A stretch of 64,000 bases of DNA, from contig JBMFWD010000014.1 in NCBI GenBank assembly GCA_049965615.1, positions 1 through 64,000 of the forward strand. Direction: 5' to 3'. This stretch comes from Acidobacterium sp049965615 (GTDB lineage Bacteria > Acidobacteriota > Terriglobia > Terriglobales > Acidobacteriaceae). The position numbers were made by a program, and so were the translations under genes. The notes below the pieces were generated by a model, which saw nothing but the letters and a program-made list of their open reading frames with translations, did not search any database and was not told the DNA's origin. Every line of letters begins with the position of its first letter. The stretch's first letter is position 1. Positions 18,112 through 27,209 of this stretch are shown in pieces.

Positions 18112-18867
18112 TTACGGGGCGCACAGCAGCACGCCAAACAGCAGCAGCCACAACACGCTCATCGTGTACCAGTACCAGGCCACGCAATCGATGGCCACCT
18201 GCCGCCACAGCACCCTCTTGATGAAGAACATGCTGCCCACTGCGCCTACCGTGGCTACCATGCCCAGCAGCAGATGCAGAGCGTGCACCTGCGTGATGAG
18301 GTAGAAAAAGTGGCTGTTCGGGGTGGTTCCCGCCCATATGCCCCGCGCACCCAGTTGCGCCCAGGCCAGCCATTGCCCCGCAAGAAACAAGCCGCCGAGG
18401 ATCAGTGTCACCGCCAGCCACGGCAGGGACCGCCGCAGCGCCGGGCGCCCCATCCCGAGCCACTCTTCCATGATTTCCACTTCCGAGAAAAACGGCCTTC
18501 GCGCCAGTTCCATGGTGGCTACGGAGACGAGCAGCAGCGCGGTATTCACCCACACTATGGGGGGCATCGCCAGCGCGTGCCAGGCGGCTGCGTGCGTAGT
18601 GTTCAGCTGCCCCGCGCCCTCGCGTACCAGGAAGGATCCAACCAGCGCGACAAACACCGTGGCGTCCGCGGCCAGCCCGTATAGCACAATGCGGCGATAG
18701 CGCGGCAGCAGGGCCCAGGGTTCCCGGTGGCTCGACGAGCGGCGCTCCCAGTTGTCGTCTCCGCCTCCGCCACCACCGGTGGAACGGCGGTCGACCGGCG
18801 GTTTGCCGCCCATGCCGGTGTCTTTGCGCTCAACGTCGACCGGGTATCGACTGAATGTGGCTGGCAT
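18112..18867 (-). CDS. Cytochrome c oxidase subunit III family protein
   Basis: A 251-residue heme-copper oxidase subunit III-like protein with five or six transmembrane helices from about residue 55. Family features include the WVNTALLLVSVATMELA helix and the HFFYLITQVHALHLLLGM helix with conserved His, ending in WYWYTMSVLWLLLF. The N-terminal 50 residues are Gly/Arg-rich and polar. The start at ATG 18867 has GGGAG nine bases upstream; a longer frame from 18951 is less likely. No subunit I or II gene is in the window, so it stands alone. Confidence 0.85.
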   Translation of the reverse strand: MPATFSRYPVDVERKDTGMGGKPPVDRRSTGGGGGGDDNWERRSSSHREPWALLPRYRRIVLYGLAADATVFVALVGSFLVREGAGQLNTTHAAAWHALAMPPIVWVNTALLLVSVATMELARRPFFSEVEIMEEWLGMGRPALRRSLPWLAVTLILGGLFLAGQWLAWAQLGARGIWAGTTPNSHFFYLITQVHALHLLLGMVATVGAVGSMFFIKRVLWRQVAIDCVAWYWYTMSVLWLLLFGVLLCAP

Positions 18868-19070
18868 AGCCGGCACTCCCTGGTGGAAGTTCAAACATCG
18901 CTGCCGAAGCCCGGGCTCGCGGAGCCGGCACTCCCGCAGCGGCATCATCAAGTGGCGTTATCCGCGTCCAGTCACGCAGAGTTCTGTCGGGACGACAGTC
19001 ACATCGCCGCCGTAAACAAAACAGCCTATGGATGGGATGCTGCTTTCGCGTCCCGGGCAGTGTCCGTAAT

Positions 19071-19682
19071 TCAGGATTTTTGCGTATCGACGCCCCGTCG
19101 CGCCTGCACCTGCTCCACAAAGTGGCGATGCACCCGACGATCCGTAGAAAGTTCCGGGTGGAATGTCGCCGCCAGCAGGTGCCCCTGTTCCACCAGCACA
19201 GGAAACCCGTCCCGCTCGGCCAGCACGCGCACGTCCTCGCCTACTTTCAGAATGCGGGGCGCGCGAATGTAGACCATCTCCAGCGGCCCACCCGCGAGCG
19301 CCGTCTCCGCAACCTGGATGCTGCTGTCAATCTGCCGCCCGTAGGCGTTGCGCTCCACCGTTGCATGCAGCACGCCGAGGCTTTCCTGCGCCGGGTGCAG
19401 TACCTCCTCGGCCAGCAGAATGCAGCCCGCGCAGGTTCCAAACGTCGGCCTGGCTGCCACAAACTCCCGCAGCGCGCTCAGAAACCCGTCACGCTCCAGA
19501 AACTTCAGAAACGTTGTGGACTCGCCGCCCGGCAGCACCAGCCCGTCGATCCCGGTCAGATGTTCCGGCTTGCGCACCAGCACGGCCTCTGCGTCGGCCT
19601 CGCGCACCGCCTGCGCGTGGGCCGCGTAATCGCCTTGAATGGCAAGCACACCAATTCGGGGAGTCCATCGAGTCTCAGTCAT
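19071..19682 (-). CDS. pdxT: Pyridoxal 5'-phosphate synthase glutaminase subunit PdxT
   Basis: A 203-residue class I glutamine amidotransferase that feeds ammonia to PdxS for PLP synthesis. Conserved GVLAIQGDYAAH opens the protein, the PGGEST oxyanion strand follows near 51, the nucleophile is Cys84 in FGTCAGC, and His175 and Glu177 in FHPELS complete the triad. Length is normal. It lies downstream of pdxS on the same strand, separated by a SRPBCC gene and a terminator, so co-transcription is uncertain. Confidence 0.95.
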   Translation of the reverse strand: MTETRWTPRIGVLAIQGDYAAHAQAVREADAEAVLVRKPEHLTGIDGLVLPGGESTTFLKFLERDGFLSALREFVAARPTFGTCAGCILLAEEVLHPAQESLGVLHATVERNAYGRQIDSSIQVAETALAGGPLEMVYIRAPRILKVGEDVRVLAERDGFPVLVEQGHLLAATFHPELSTDRRVHRHFVEQVQARRGVDTQKS

Positions 19683-19752
19683 CGTGGGTCGTCGAAATCT
19701 CTTTCTGTATGGTACCGGGAACCGGGCCTCATCATGGCGAAGGGCAGGGAAG

Positions 19753-20214
19753 TTACAGCTCGATCCTGGCGTATTCCTGGCTCCACTGCTGGAAGCGGCC
19801 CTCCGGCGGCGCGGACTTGTTCAGGTACGCTTCCAGTTGGTCCAGAAACGCATGCCAGGCCGCCGCCAGTCCCCGCGCCAGCTCGGCCTTTACTCCAATA
19901 TGCGAAAACTGCAACTCGGAGCTCTCCAGATCGCCCGACACGCTCCACTTCACAAACGAATCGCCCCAGGTGTAGGCAAACAGAAACGGCGCCTCCAGAT
20001 CGCAGACCGTCCCGTCAATCGAGCCGCGCCCGCCGAAATCAATATGGATCGCACCGCCGGTCCGCGCCTCCAGCTCCACCGGAAACTTCATCCACGCGGC
20101 AATCTGCTCAGCGTCAGAAACCGCCACCCAGAGCAGCGCCGCCGCCACGGGAAACTTCCGCGTCAGGTCAATCCGATAGCACTTTTCAAATGTTGCAAGC
20201 TGCTCGTTCGGCAT
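19753..20214 (-). CDS. SRPBCC/AHSA1-like domain protein
   Basis: About 153 residues of START-like fold: FPVAAALLWVAVSDAEQIAAWM is the opening strand-helix, GGAIHIDFGG and VCDLEAPFLFAYTWG are the central strands, and WHAFLDQLEAYLN is the C-terminal helix. These proteins bind small hydrophobic ligands or act as co-chaperones; the ligand is unknown. ATG 20214 (MPNEQL) is chosen over an upstream start at 20289 that would run into the terminator. It sits between pdxS and pdxT. Confidence 0.8.
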   Translation of the reverse strand: MPNEQLATFEKCYRIDLTRKFPVAAALLWVAVSDAEQIAAWMKFPVELEARTGGAIHIDFGGRGSIDGTVCDLEAPFLFAYTWGDSFVKWSVSGDLESSELQFSHIGVKAELARGLAAAWHAFLDQLEAYLNKSAPPEGRFQQWSQEYARIEL

Positions 20215-20270
20215 GGTTCTGTCCCTCGTCAACTTCAAGTATTGAAAAAGTCCGGCGTATTGCCAGGGAA

Positions 20271-20301
20271 ATAAAAAGGACGTCTGCATCCGCAGACGCC
20301 C
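20271..20301 (-). terminator. Rho-independent terminator after pdxS
   Basis: On the minus strand a 10-bp stem (20301-20292 with 20287-20278, one G-U) and a 4-base loop precede TTTTTAT. It is 55 bases past the pdxS stop and separates pdxS from the SRPBCC gene. Confidence 0.8.
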
Positions 20302-20355
20302 TCATGTCTTTGCGCCCAGGGCGCGTTCGCCCGGACGGCGAGTCCCGGCCAGTCA

Positions 20356-21345
20356 CTACCAGCCGCGGGTTTGCAGCATCTCCGACTCTTCGATCGCGGC
20401 CACGGCCAGGCCCTTCATCGAGCCAAGGCACTCTTCGCTGCACTCGGCCACAATCGCCGGATCCTGATAGTGGGTCGTCGCGCGAACAATCGCGCGGGCA
20501 CGCGATTCTGCTTCCGCCCGCTCTTCAGGATTGTTCAACTTGCCTGCCGCATTCAATTCCACATCGAGCGGCGTAGCGCGCTCCTTCATAAAGATGCCCG
20601 AGCCCACAAACACTGCTTCTGCACCCAGCTGCATCATCAGGGCCGCGTCAGCCGGCGTCGCAATGCCGCCTGCGGAGAAGTTCGGCACCGGCAGCTTGCC
20701 GGTCCTGGCTACCATCCGAACCAACTCGTACGGCGCGCGATGCTCCTTGGCCGCGGCATACAGCTCTTCTTCGCTCAGCACGGTCAGCGCACGCATTTCC
20801 TTCACAATCTGTCGCATGTGCTTCACGGCGTGCACCACGTCTCCGGTGCCGGCCTCGCCCTTGGTGCGGATCATCGCCGCGCCTTCGGCAATGCGCCGCA
20901 GAGCCTCGCCCAGGTCGCGCGCGCCGCAGACAAACGGCGTCGTAAAGGCATGCTTGTCGATGTGATGGGTCTCATCGGCCGGCGTCAGCACTTCGGACTC
21001 GTCGATAAAATCCACACCAAGGTGCTGCAGCACCTGCGCCTCGGCAAAGTGGCCGATGCGGGCCTTGGCCATCACCGGAATCGAAACCGCGCCGATAATC
21101 TCTTTAATCAGTCCGGGCCGCGCCATGCGCGCTACGCCGCCTTCGGCGCGAATCATCGCCGGAACGCGCTCCAGCGCCATCACCGCAACCGCGCCGGCCT
21201 GTTCGGCAATCCGTGCCTGCTCTACGCTCATCACGTCCATGATGACGCCGCCCTTCAGCATCTCCGCGAGGCCCGTCTTCAGCCGCAGGCTCGTCGACGT
21301 GCCGCCTACCAATCCATTCGATCCGTTGTTTGTGTGCTCTGCCAT
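20356..21345 (-). CDS. pdxS: Pyridoxal 5'-phosphate synthase subunit PdxS
   Basis: A 329-residue TIM-barrel synthase making PLP from ribose 5-phosphate, glyceraldehyde 3-phosphate and ammonia. Family signatures: KGGVIMDVMSVEQARIAEQAGAV (split here), the catalytic Lys in MAKARIGH, FIDESEVLTPAD, and the second active-site Lys region RTKGEAGTGDV; also FSAGGIATPADAALMMQLGA. The start at ATG 21345 (MAEHTN) is preferred over an upstream codon at 21366. The N-terminal 25 residues are Gly/Ser/Asn-rich. Confidence 0.96.
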   Translation of the reverse strand: MAEHTNNGSNGLVGGTSTSLRLKTGLAEMLKGGVIMDVMSVEQARIAEQAGAVAVMALERVPAMIRAEGGVARMARPGLIKEIIGAVSIPVMAKARIGHFAEAQVLQHLGVDFIDESEVLTPADETHHIDKHAFTTPFVCGARDLGEALRRIAEGAAMIRTKGEAGTGDVVHAVKHMRQIVKEMRALTVLSEEELYAAAKEHRAPYELVRMVARTGKLPVPNFSAGGIATPADAALMMQLGAEAVFVGSGIFMKERATPLDVELNAAGKLNNPEERAEAESRARAIVRATTHYQDPAIVAECSEECLGSMKGLAVAAIEESEMLQTRGW

Positions 21346-21579
21346 GGGAGTTCTCCGTATTCGCAATCCGCCTTCCAGCCCCTGAGAATTACAAGGATTA
21401 CGAAGTGCATTGCATGAAAAGTCTCAACACCCTAGTTTAGCAGTGGATACACTGGTGAGCGCATCACAGTCAGTGGCTCAGTTTTCATGTACGCGATGCG
21501 CAGCCGTATTTCTGGAAGCAGGACGCGCTATCGAATCACAATTGCGTAGGAGTTGAATCGAGAAAAGGGGGTCTGGAAA

Positions 21580-23364
21580 GTGCCAGAACCGAAAACGAAG
21601 TCCACCACACCCACTCACTTCGTCCCAAGAAAGCCGCTGTATCGCATGGCCGCCTGGATCGAGCGAGTGGAGCTCAGACGGGTAGTGGATTCGGTTCTGC
21701 TGGGACTCGTTGGCGCGATGAGCGCGCTGGCGTTCCACTACATACTCAGGCTCTGCAGTTGGCTCTTCATGGGCAAGCTGGCCCATACCGTCCTGCCTGA
21801 GATCGCCGACTCCATCGCCCCCAGGTCCATTGCGGTCACCCATTTCAACTGGTGGATTCCCGTCGCCACCACCCTCGGCGGACTCATCTCCGGCATTCTC
21901 GTCTTCACTCTCGCCCCGGAGGCCGAAGGCCACGGCACCGATACGGTCGTCAACGCCTTCCATCGCCTCGCCGGCAACATTCGCGCCCGGGTGCCCGTGC
22001 TCAAAATGGTCGCCTCCGGCATCACCATCGGTTCCGGCGGCTCGGCCGGACGCGAAGGTCCCACCGCGCTCATCGCCGCCGGCTTTGGCACCATCTACGC
22101 TAACCTCACCAGACGCTCCGACCAGGAACGCCGCTTTCTCATTCTCGTCGGCATGGCCGCCGGGCTCTCCGCCGTCTTCCGCTCGCCCATTGGAACCGCC
22201 ATCTTCGCGGTGGAAGTGCTTTACTCCGCCATGGAGTTTGAAAGCCACATCCTCATCTACACGCTGCTGTCTTCCGTCGTCGCCTACGCCACCAACGGCA
22301 TCTTCTTCGGCCTGCAGCCGCTCTTCCATGTGCCGTCGCAACTCCTCCTGCCCGACTACCGCTACTATCCCTGGTATGTCGCCCTCGGACTCGCCAGCGG
22401 ACTCCTGGCCACCATTCTGCCGGTTGTCTTTTACGGCATGCGCGACGTCTTCCATGCCATCCCATGCCCGCAGATCTTCAAGCCGGCCATCGGCGGCCTC
22501 GGCGTCGGCATCATTGCGTTGTTTTTTCCCCAGATCCTCGGCGGCGGTTATGGCTGGATGCAGATGAGCATCGGCGGCTATCTTCCGCTGCACCTGCTGG
22601 TGGCCCTGCTCTTCCTCAAAATTCTCAGTCTGGCCTTCACCGTCTCCTCCGGCGGATCGGGCGGCGTCTTTGCCCCCAGCCTCTTCATCGGAGCCATGCT
22701 CGGCGGCACTCTCGCCGCGCTCTTTCACCAGCCCGCCGCGGGCTTCGTCATCGTCGGCATGGCCGCCGTCTTCGGCGCCGCGGCCCGCGTCCCCATGGCC
22801 ACCATCCTCATGGTTTCCGAGATGACCGGAGGCTACCAGCTTCTGGTTCCAGCCGGACTCGCCGTCATCCTCGCCTTCCTCGTCCAAACCTGGCTCTCGC
22901 GTACGCTCCGCTACCACAGCCTGTATGAGGCGCAGGTCAAGACCTATGCCCAGTCACCCGCCCACTACGTCGAAGAGATGAACTACGCCATCGACCTCAT
23001 CCGGGCGCACCGTATCGCCGGGCAGCAGTCCCTGCGCGAAATGGACATCATCTCCCTCATGCAGTCCGGCATTCCGCTCACCCTCCACTCCGGCGAGCGC
23101 ATGCTCATGGGAGAAGTCCAGCAAAACTGCCCCCTTTGTTCCGAACTGGTCGGAAGCCTCGGCGAAATCACCGGCGATGACAACCTCAAAGTCCTCGCCA
23201 TCTTCCGAGGCAGTGAAGTGCTGCTGCCCTCGCCGCAATCCCGCCTGAGGGCTGGCGACGGACTGCTGCTGCTCTGCTCACCAGAGACCGAGCCCATCCT
23301 GAAAGAGAAGCTGCTGCTGCCCAAAGCCACGCCCGGTCCCGGGCTCACCCAGGTGCCTGTCTAG
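21580..23364 (+). CDS. ClC-family chloride channel/transporter with C-terminal RCK_C-like domain
   Basis: About 594 residues. The ClC core (about 40-450) has the GSGGSAGREGP selectivity loop with the gating Glu159, and the SSGGSGGVFAP motif at helix N. About ten membrane helices follow the ClC pattern. After a linker, the C-terminal 70 residues (MLMGEV onward, then VLAIFRGSEVLLPSP and LRAGDGLLLLCSPE) look like a TrkA-C/RCK_C regulatory domain, where CBS domains are more usual. GTG 21580 is chosen because AAGGGGG lies eight bases upstream; TTG 21553 opens a longer frame. It is divergent from pdxS with a 234-base gap holding nothing distinctive. Confidence 0.9.
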   Translation: MPEPKTKSTTPTHFVPRKPLYRMAAWIERVELRRVVDSVLLGLVGAMSALAFHYILRLCSWLFMGKLAHTVLPEIADSIAPRSIAVTHFNWWIPVATTLGGLISGILVFTLAPEAEGHGTDTVVNAFHRLAGNIRARVPVLKMVASGITIGSGGSAGREGPTALIAAGFGTIYANLTRRSDQERRFLILVGMAAGLSAVFRSPIGTAIFAVEVLYSAMEFESHILIYTLLSSVVAYATNGIFFGLQPLFHVPSQLLLPDYRYYPWYVALGLASGLLATILPVVFYGMRDVFHAIPCPQIFKPAIGGLGVGIIALFFPQILGGGYGWMQMSIGGYLPLHLLVALLFLKILSLAFTVSSGGSGGVFAPSLFIGAMLGGTLAALFHQPAAGFVIVGMAAVFGAAARVPMATILMVSEMTGGYQLLVPAGLAVILAFLVQTWLSRTLRYHSLYEAQVKTYAQSPAHYVEEMNYAIDLIRAHRIAGQQSLREMDIISLMQSGIPLTLHSGERMLMGEVQQNCPLCSELVGSLGEITGDDNLKVLAIFRGSEVLLPSPQSRLRAGDGLLLLCSPETEPILKEKLLLPKATPGPGLTQVPV

Positions 23365-23370
23365 AGGCCG

Positions 23371-23838
23371 TCACACCTTTTGCGGTGTGGGCCGCCTGGC
23401 ATCAAACTTCCCGGGATCGATCGCGATAAACAGCGCGCGTCCCCGCGCCAGCACCTCGCCCGCGTCGTTGCTCAGCTCCGCTTCGCAGAAATGCTTCCGG
23501 CCCTCGGCCCGCACATGGCGCGACTTCAACTCCAGCCGGATACCCACCGGAACCGGCCGCAAATACTCCACTTCCAGGCTGCGCGTCATGGCCACCACCT
23601 CGCGCGCCCGGTTCGCCTTGCTCATCGCCTCGTCCAGCAGCGTCGCAATAATCCCGCCGTGCGCATGCCCAGGAGGCCCCTGGAAGCGCTCGGCAAGCTT
23701 CACCCGGCAGACCACTTCTCCTGCCGCGTTGGTAAAAAATCGCAGCCTGAGCCCCGTACGATTCTGCTGCCCGCAGCCAAAACAGTGGTGCAGGGCGCCA
23801 TTCGCTAAAGGATGCAACCGGTCGTCAGCCTCGCTCAT
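23371..23838 (-). CDS. PaaI-like hotdog-fold thioesterase
   Basis: A 155-residue hotdog protein, probably an acyl-CoA thioesterase. HCFGCGQQN near the N-terminus and GHAHGGIIATLLDEAMS (about 65-82), the hotdog helix with the HGG motif and catalytic acidic residue, mark the family. Strand VEYLRPVPVG follows. The substrate is unknown. It is convergent with the ClC gene, six bases apart. Confidence 0.87.
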   Translation of the reverse strand: MSEADDRLHPLANGALHHCFGCGQQNRTGLRLRFFTNAAGEVVCRVKLAERFQGPPGHAHGGIIATLLDEAMSKANRAREVVAMTRSLEVEYLRPVPVGIRLELKSRHVRAEGRKHFCEAELSNDAGEVLARGRALFIAIDPGKFDARRPTPQKV

Positions 23839-24026
23839 ACCGATGAGGCTACATCAATTTCTGCTTTACCGGCGACTCCTATGCCGACGCAATACCACTT
23901 TGGAATTAGCACTTTCCCAAATAGAAACAACAGTTTAGGAAAATAGATTTCTACCCTTTCTACCCGCCTCCCGCCATGCCATACTGAATGCGCAGTTCAG
24001 TAACCTTCAGAGGTAATCGACTCCAT

Positions 24027-25223
24027 ATGCCCACGCGGGAAGTCTATATCGGGTACTCGTTATTACTCGGACTATGCCTCGCCGGTACTTACGTCACCTA
24101 TTCCCGGCGACGCGCACTGCGAGGAATCACCGATATCCGCTGGGCGATAATCGGTGGGCTGGTTGGCGTTTTTTGCTTGCTCCTGCGCGGCATCGCGCCC
24201 CTCCCGGTCGTCGCGGTAGGCGGACAATCCGCCATGCTGGTGGGCTTCGCCTTCCTGCATCGCGCCCTGGCCCGGGCGATCGACCGGCCAGCCCGGCTCG
24301 TTCCATTTTTCCCAATCCTTTTTCTGGCTTTCGTCGGCTTCCTCACCTACTTTTCCATCGGACAGAACAGCCTCGACGGACGCCTGACCGTAGCCTCGCT
24401 CGGCGTCGCCATCATGCTGGCCTGGACCGTCAGCCTGGCCGCGCAACCGGTCAAACCCGGCCTCCTTGTCCCCATGCGCTGGATGTACCGCCTCCTGCTG
24501 CTCGCCGTCGCGCTCCGCGTGATCCGCGTCCCCATCACGCTCATATTCGATCCAGGCCCTAATTTGACAGTCTTCGATCCCATCCAGGGGCTAATGGTCT
24601 ACATCCTCGTGCTCGCCGCCATGGCCCAGGCCGCTGGAACCGTCTGGATCGCCATCTGTGCCCAGCAGGAGGCCGACCGCACCCGCGCCGATACAGACGG
24701 CCTCACCGGCCTGCTCAACCGCCGCGCCTTTGAAGAAGCGCTCACCCAGCGGCTGGCCCAACCCTGCAGCCATGGCAGCGAAATCAGCCTGGTCCTGGTC
24801 GATCTCGACTTCTTCAAAGGGATGAATGACGATTTCGGCCATCTGGCCGGAGACACCGTCCTGCAGCGCGTCAGCGCTGTCCTGCGGCGCTCGGTCCGCA
24901 ACGGCGATGTGCTGGCCCGCTTTGGTGGCGATGAGTTCGCCGTTCTGCTGTGCTCAGCCGAAGCAGGACAGGGCATGGTGGTCGCCGAGCGCATCCGCCA
25001 GAGCCTCATCCATATGAAAAATCTCCCCGGCGGCCGCAAAGTGACGGCCAGTCTCGGCGTAGCCACCTCCATGCCGGGCGACACGCCGCTGATGCTGATC
25101 GAGCGTGCCGATCGCGCCCTCTACCACTCCAAAAATCTCGGCCGCAACCGCCTCTCCCGTTTCGGCGACGAGGATGACGCAGCTGCCGGCGACGACTCCC
25201 TCGCTTCGGCTCTTATCCAGTAG
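24027..25223 (+). CDS. Membrane diguanylate cyclase (GGDEF with I-site)
   Basis: A 398-residue protein with six or seven transmembrane helices (about 8-205) and a C-terminal GGDEF domain (about 225-385). The active-site motif GGDEF is at 300-304, and RNGD five residues upstream is an intact RxxD inhibitory site, so feedback by c-di-GMP is expected. ATG 24027 has AGAGG about 11 bases upstream and is preferred over 23988. It is followed 33 bases later by miaB on the same strand. Confidence 0.9.
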   Translation: MPTREVYIGYSLLLGLCLAGTYVTYSRRRALRGITDIRWAIIGGLVGVFCLLLRGIAPLPVVAVGGQSAMLVGFAFLHRALARAIDRPARLVPFFPILFLAFVGFLTYFSIGQNSLDGRLTVASLGVAIMLAWTVSLAAQPVKPGLLVPMRWMYRLLLLAVALRVIRVPITLIFDPGPNLTVFDPIQGLMVYILVLAAMAQAAGTVWIAICAQQEADRTRADTDGLTGLLNRRAFEEALTQRLAQPCSHGSEISLVLVDLDFFKGMNDDFGHLAGDTVLQRVSAVLRRSVRNGDVLARFGGDEFAVLLCSAEAGQGMVVAERIRQSLIHMKNLPGGRKVTASLGVATSMPGDTPLMLIERADRALYHSKNLGRNRLSRFGDEDDAAAGDDSLASALIQ

Positions 25224-25256
25224 CCGCCCGCCCGCTGCCTTATACTCGTAACTGAC

Positions 25257-26603
25257 ATGTCCCAGAAAAAAACTGCGGTTCCTGCGGCGAACCGCACCTT
25301 TTATATCGAAACCTTCGGCTGCCAGATGAACGTCCATGACTCGGAAAAGGTCATCGGTACGCTGGAGCAGCAGGGCTATACCCGCGTCGAAGACGAAGAA
25401 GCCGCCGACCTCATCCTCTACAACACCTGCTCCATCCGCGACAAAGCCGAGCAGAAGGTCTTCCATCGCCTCAACGACTACAAAAAGCTCCATGCTCAGG
25501 GCAAGCGATTCGCTGTCCTCGGCTGCGTCGCCCAGCAGGAGGGCGAAAAGATCTTCGAGCGCGCCCCATACGTCTCGCTGGTTTCCGGTTCCGCCTCCTA
25601 CCGCAAGCTGCCGGAGATGCTTGTCCAACTCGAGCAGGGAGCCAGCCGCATCACCGGCCTCGACGACCGCCAGACCGAAGAGACCTTCGAAACCGAATTC
25701 ACCGCCCGCTCCAACCGGCATCGCGGCTATATCACCATCATTGAAGGCTGCGACAAGTTCTGCGCCTACTGCGTGGTGCCGTACACGCGCGGCAAGGAGC
25801 GCAGCCGCACCTCCACCTCGGTGCTCGCCGAAGCGCAGCGCATGGCTGACTCCGGCTATACCGAAATTCAGCTTCTCGGCCAGAACGTCAACTCCTACCA
25901 TGACCCGGAAGGGAAGAAGAGCTTTGCCGAATTGCTGGCCGCGGTCGGAGAAATTCCCGGCATCCAGCGCGTTCGCTTCACCACCTCGCACCCGCGCGAC
26001 TTCACTCGCGACATCGTGGAAGCCATCGACGCCGTGCCCTCGCTCTGCGATCACGTCCATCTCCCCGTGCAGAGCGGCTCCTCGCGCGTCCTCCATCTCA
26101 TGCAGCGCGAGTACACCCGCGAGCAGTACCTCGATCGCATCTCCTGGATCAAAGCCGCCAGGCGCCCCATCAGCATGACCACGGACATGATCATGGGCTT
26201 CCCCGGCGAAACCCCCGAGGACTTTGAAGAGACCGTGACGCTCGCTGCCGAAGTTCAGTACGATGGCATCTTCGCCTTCAAATATTCGCCCCGCCCCAAC
26301 ACGCCGGCCATCACCATGGCGGATTCCATTCCCGAGGAAGAGAAGTCCATACGCCTGCAGATTCTCCTCGACCGCCAGCGTGAAATTCAGCGCGCCAACT
26401 ACGCAAAGCACGTCGGGCAAATCCTCGAGGTGATGGTCGAGGGCCATAACACCGCTCGCGGACAGGTCATCGGCCGCACGTCGCAGAACAAGACGCTCAA
26501 CTTCACCACCCGGCAGCCTGTCCTGCCTGCGCCCGGTAGCTATCTCAAGGTGCTGGTCACCAAGAGCCTGCCGAACAGTCTCGTCGGTGAGGCCGTCGAC
26601 TAG
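25257..26603 (+). CDS. miaB: tRNA-2-methylthio-N6-dimethylallyladenosine synthase MiaB
   Basis: A 448-residue radical-SAM methylthiotransferase that modifies i6A37 of tRNAs. The N-terminal UPF0004 domain opens with ETFGCQMNVHDSE (auxiliary cluster Cys). The radical-SAM motif is C165-x3-C169-x2-C172 in GCDKFCAYC, and a TRAM domain closes the protein (about 380-445). All expected motifs, including HLPVQSGSSRVL, are present. It is upstream of the bifunctional-nuclease gene, probably in one operon. Confidence 0.96.
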   Translation: MSQKKTAVPAANRTFYIETFGCQMNVHDSEKVIGTLEQQGYTRVEDEEAADLILYNTCSIRDKAEQKVFHRLNDYKKLHAQGKRFAVLGCVAQQEGEKIFERAPYVSLVSGSASYRKLPEMLVQLEQGASRITGLDDRQTEETFETEFTARSNRHRGYITIIEGCDKFCAYCVVPYTRGKERSRTSTSVLAEAQRMADSGYTEIQLLGQNVNSYHDPEGKKSFAELLAAVGEIPGIQRVRFTTSHPRDFTRDIVEAIDAVPSLCDHVHLPVQSGSSRVLHLMQREYTREQYLDRISWIKAARRPISMTTDMIMGFPGETPEDFEETVTLAAEVQYDGIFAFKYSPRPNTPAITMADSIPEEEKSIRLQILLDRQREIQRANYAKHVGQILEVMVEGHNTARGQVIGRTSQNKTLNFTTRQPVLPAPGSYLKVLVTKSLPNSLVGEAVD

Positions 26604-26646
26604 GCCGCATCTTCGCAACACGGTGCCGCCAGTAAGGAGCCAGACA

Positions 26647-27135
26647 ATGCAGATCGAAATGAAAATTCGTGGCCTCATGGTCGACCCCTCGACCAACATG
26701 CCCATCGTCATCCTCAAGGACGTGAACGGCGACGCGCTGCTCCCCATCTGGGTGGGGCCGTATGAGGCCAACGCCATCGCCATGGAGATTGAAAAATCCT
26801 CCGCGTCCCGTCCCATGACCCACGATCTGCTCAAGAACCTCATGCAGGGCCTCAACGGTCAGTTGCAGCGCGTGGTCGTCTCCGAGCTGCGTGACGACAC
26901 CTTCTATGCCATCCTCTGGATGGAACAGCAGGGCGAAACCGTCACGCTCGACGCCCGGCCCTCCGACGCACTTGCGCTGGCCCTGCGCGCCGACTGCCCC
27001 ATCTTCGTCGAGGAAGAAGTCCTGCGCACCGCCAAAGTCCTGCCGCATCCGGTCGACTCGCCCGGAACCTCCGCCGAGCTCCGCCAGTGGCTCGAAAACC
27101 TAGGCGACGAAGACCTCGGCAAGTACAAGATGTAG
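26647..27135 (+). CDS. Bifunctional nuclease family protein (DUF151)
   Basis: A 162-residue BFN-domain protein. Conserved segments are LPIWVGPYEANAIAMEIE (about 32-50), RPMTHDLLKNLM and VTLDARPSDALALALRADCPIFV. Homologues have RNase/DNase activity. The C-terminal tail is acidic (LGDEDLGKYK). ATG 26647 follows AAGGAG by nine bases, so the in-frame ATG at 26587 inside miaB is rejected. It lies 43 bases after miaB. Confidence 0.9.
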   Translation: MQIEMKIRGLMVDPSTNMPIVILKDVNGDALLPIWVGPYEANAIAMEIEKSSASRPMTHDLLKNLMQGLNGQLQRVVVSELRDDTFYAILWMEQQGETVTLDARPSDALALALRADCPIFVEEEVLRTAKVLPHPVDSPGTSAELRQWLENLGDEDLGKYKM

Positions 27136-27209
27136 GCACGCTTGGAGCTGAGTTGCATCGAGTCTTTGCCGGCGGCCCTGGGCCCGTGCTGAATGGCTGT
27201 CAGCCTGGG

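Noticed and set aside
19032..20576. A 514-codon open frame on the plus strand over pdxT and the SRPBCC gene
   Set aside because: It has no domain pattern and is an antisense shadow of strongly supported pdxT/SRPBCC genes in GC-rich DNA.
24954..26855. A 633-codon minus-strand frame over miaB
   Set aside because: Antisense of a gene with intact radical-SAM motifs; composition typical of shadow frames.
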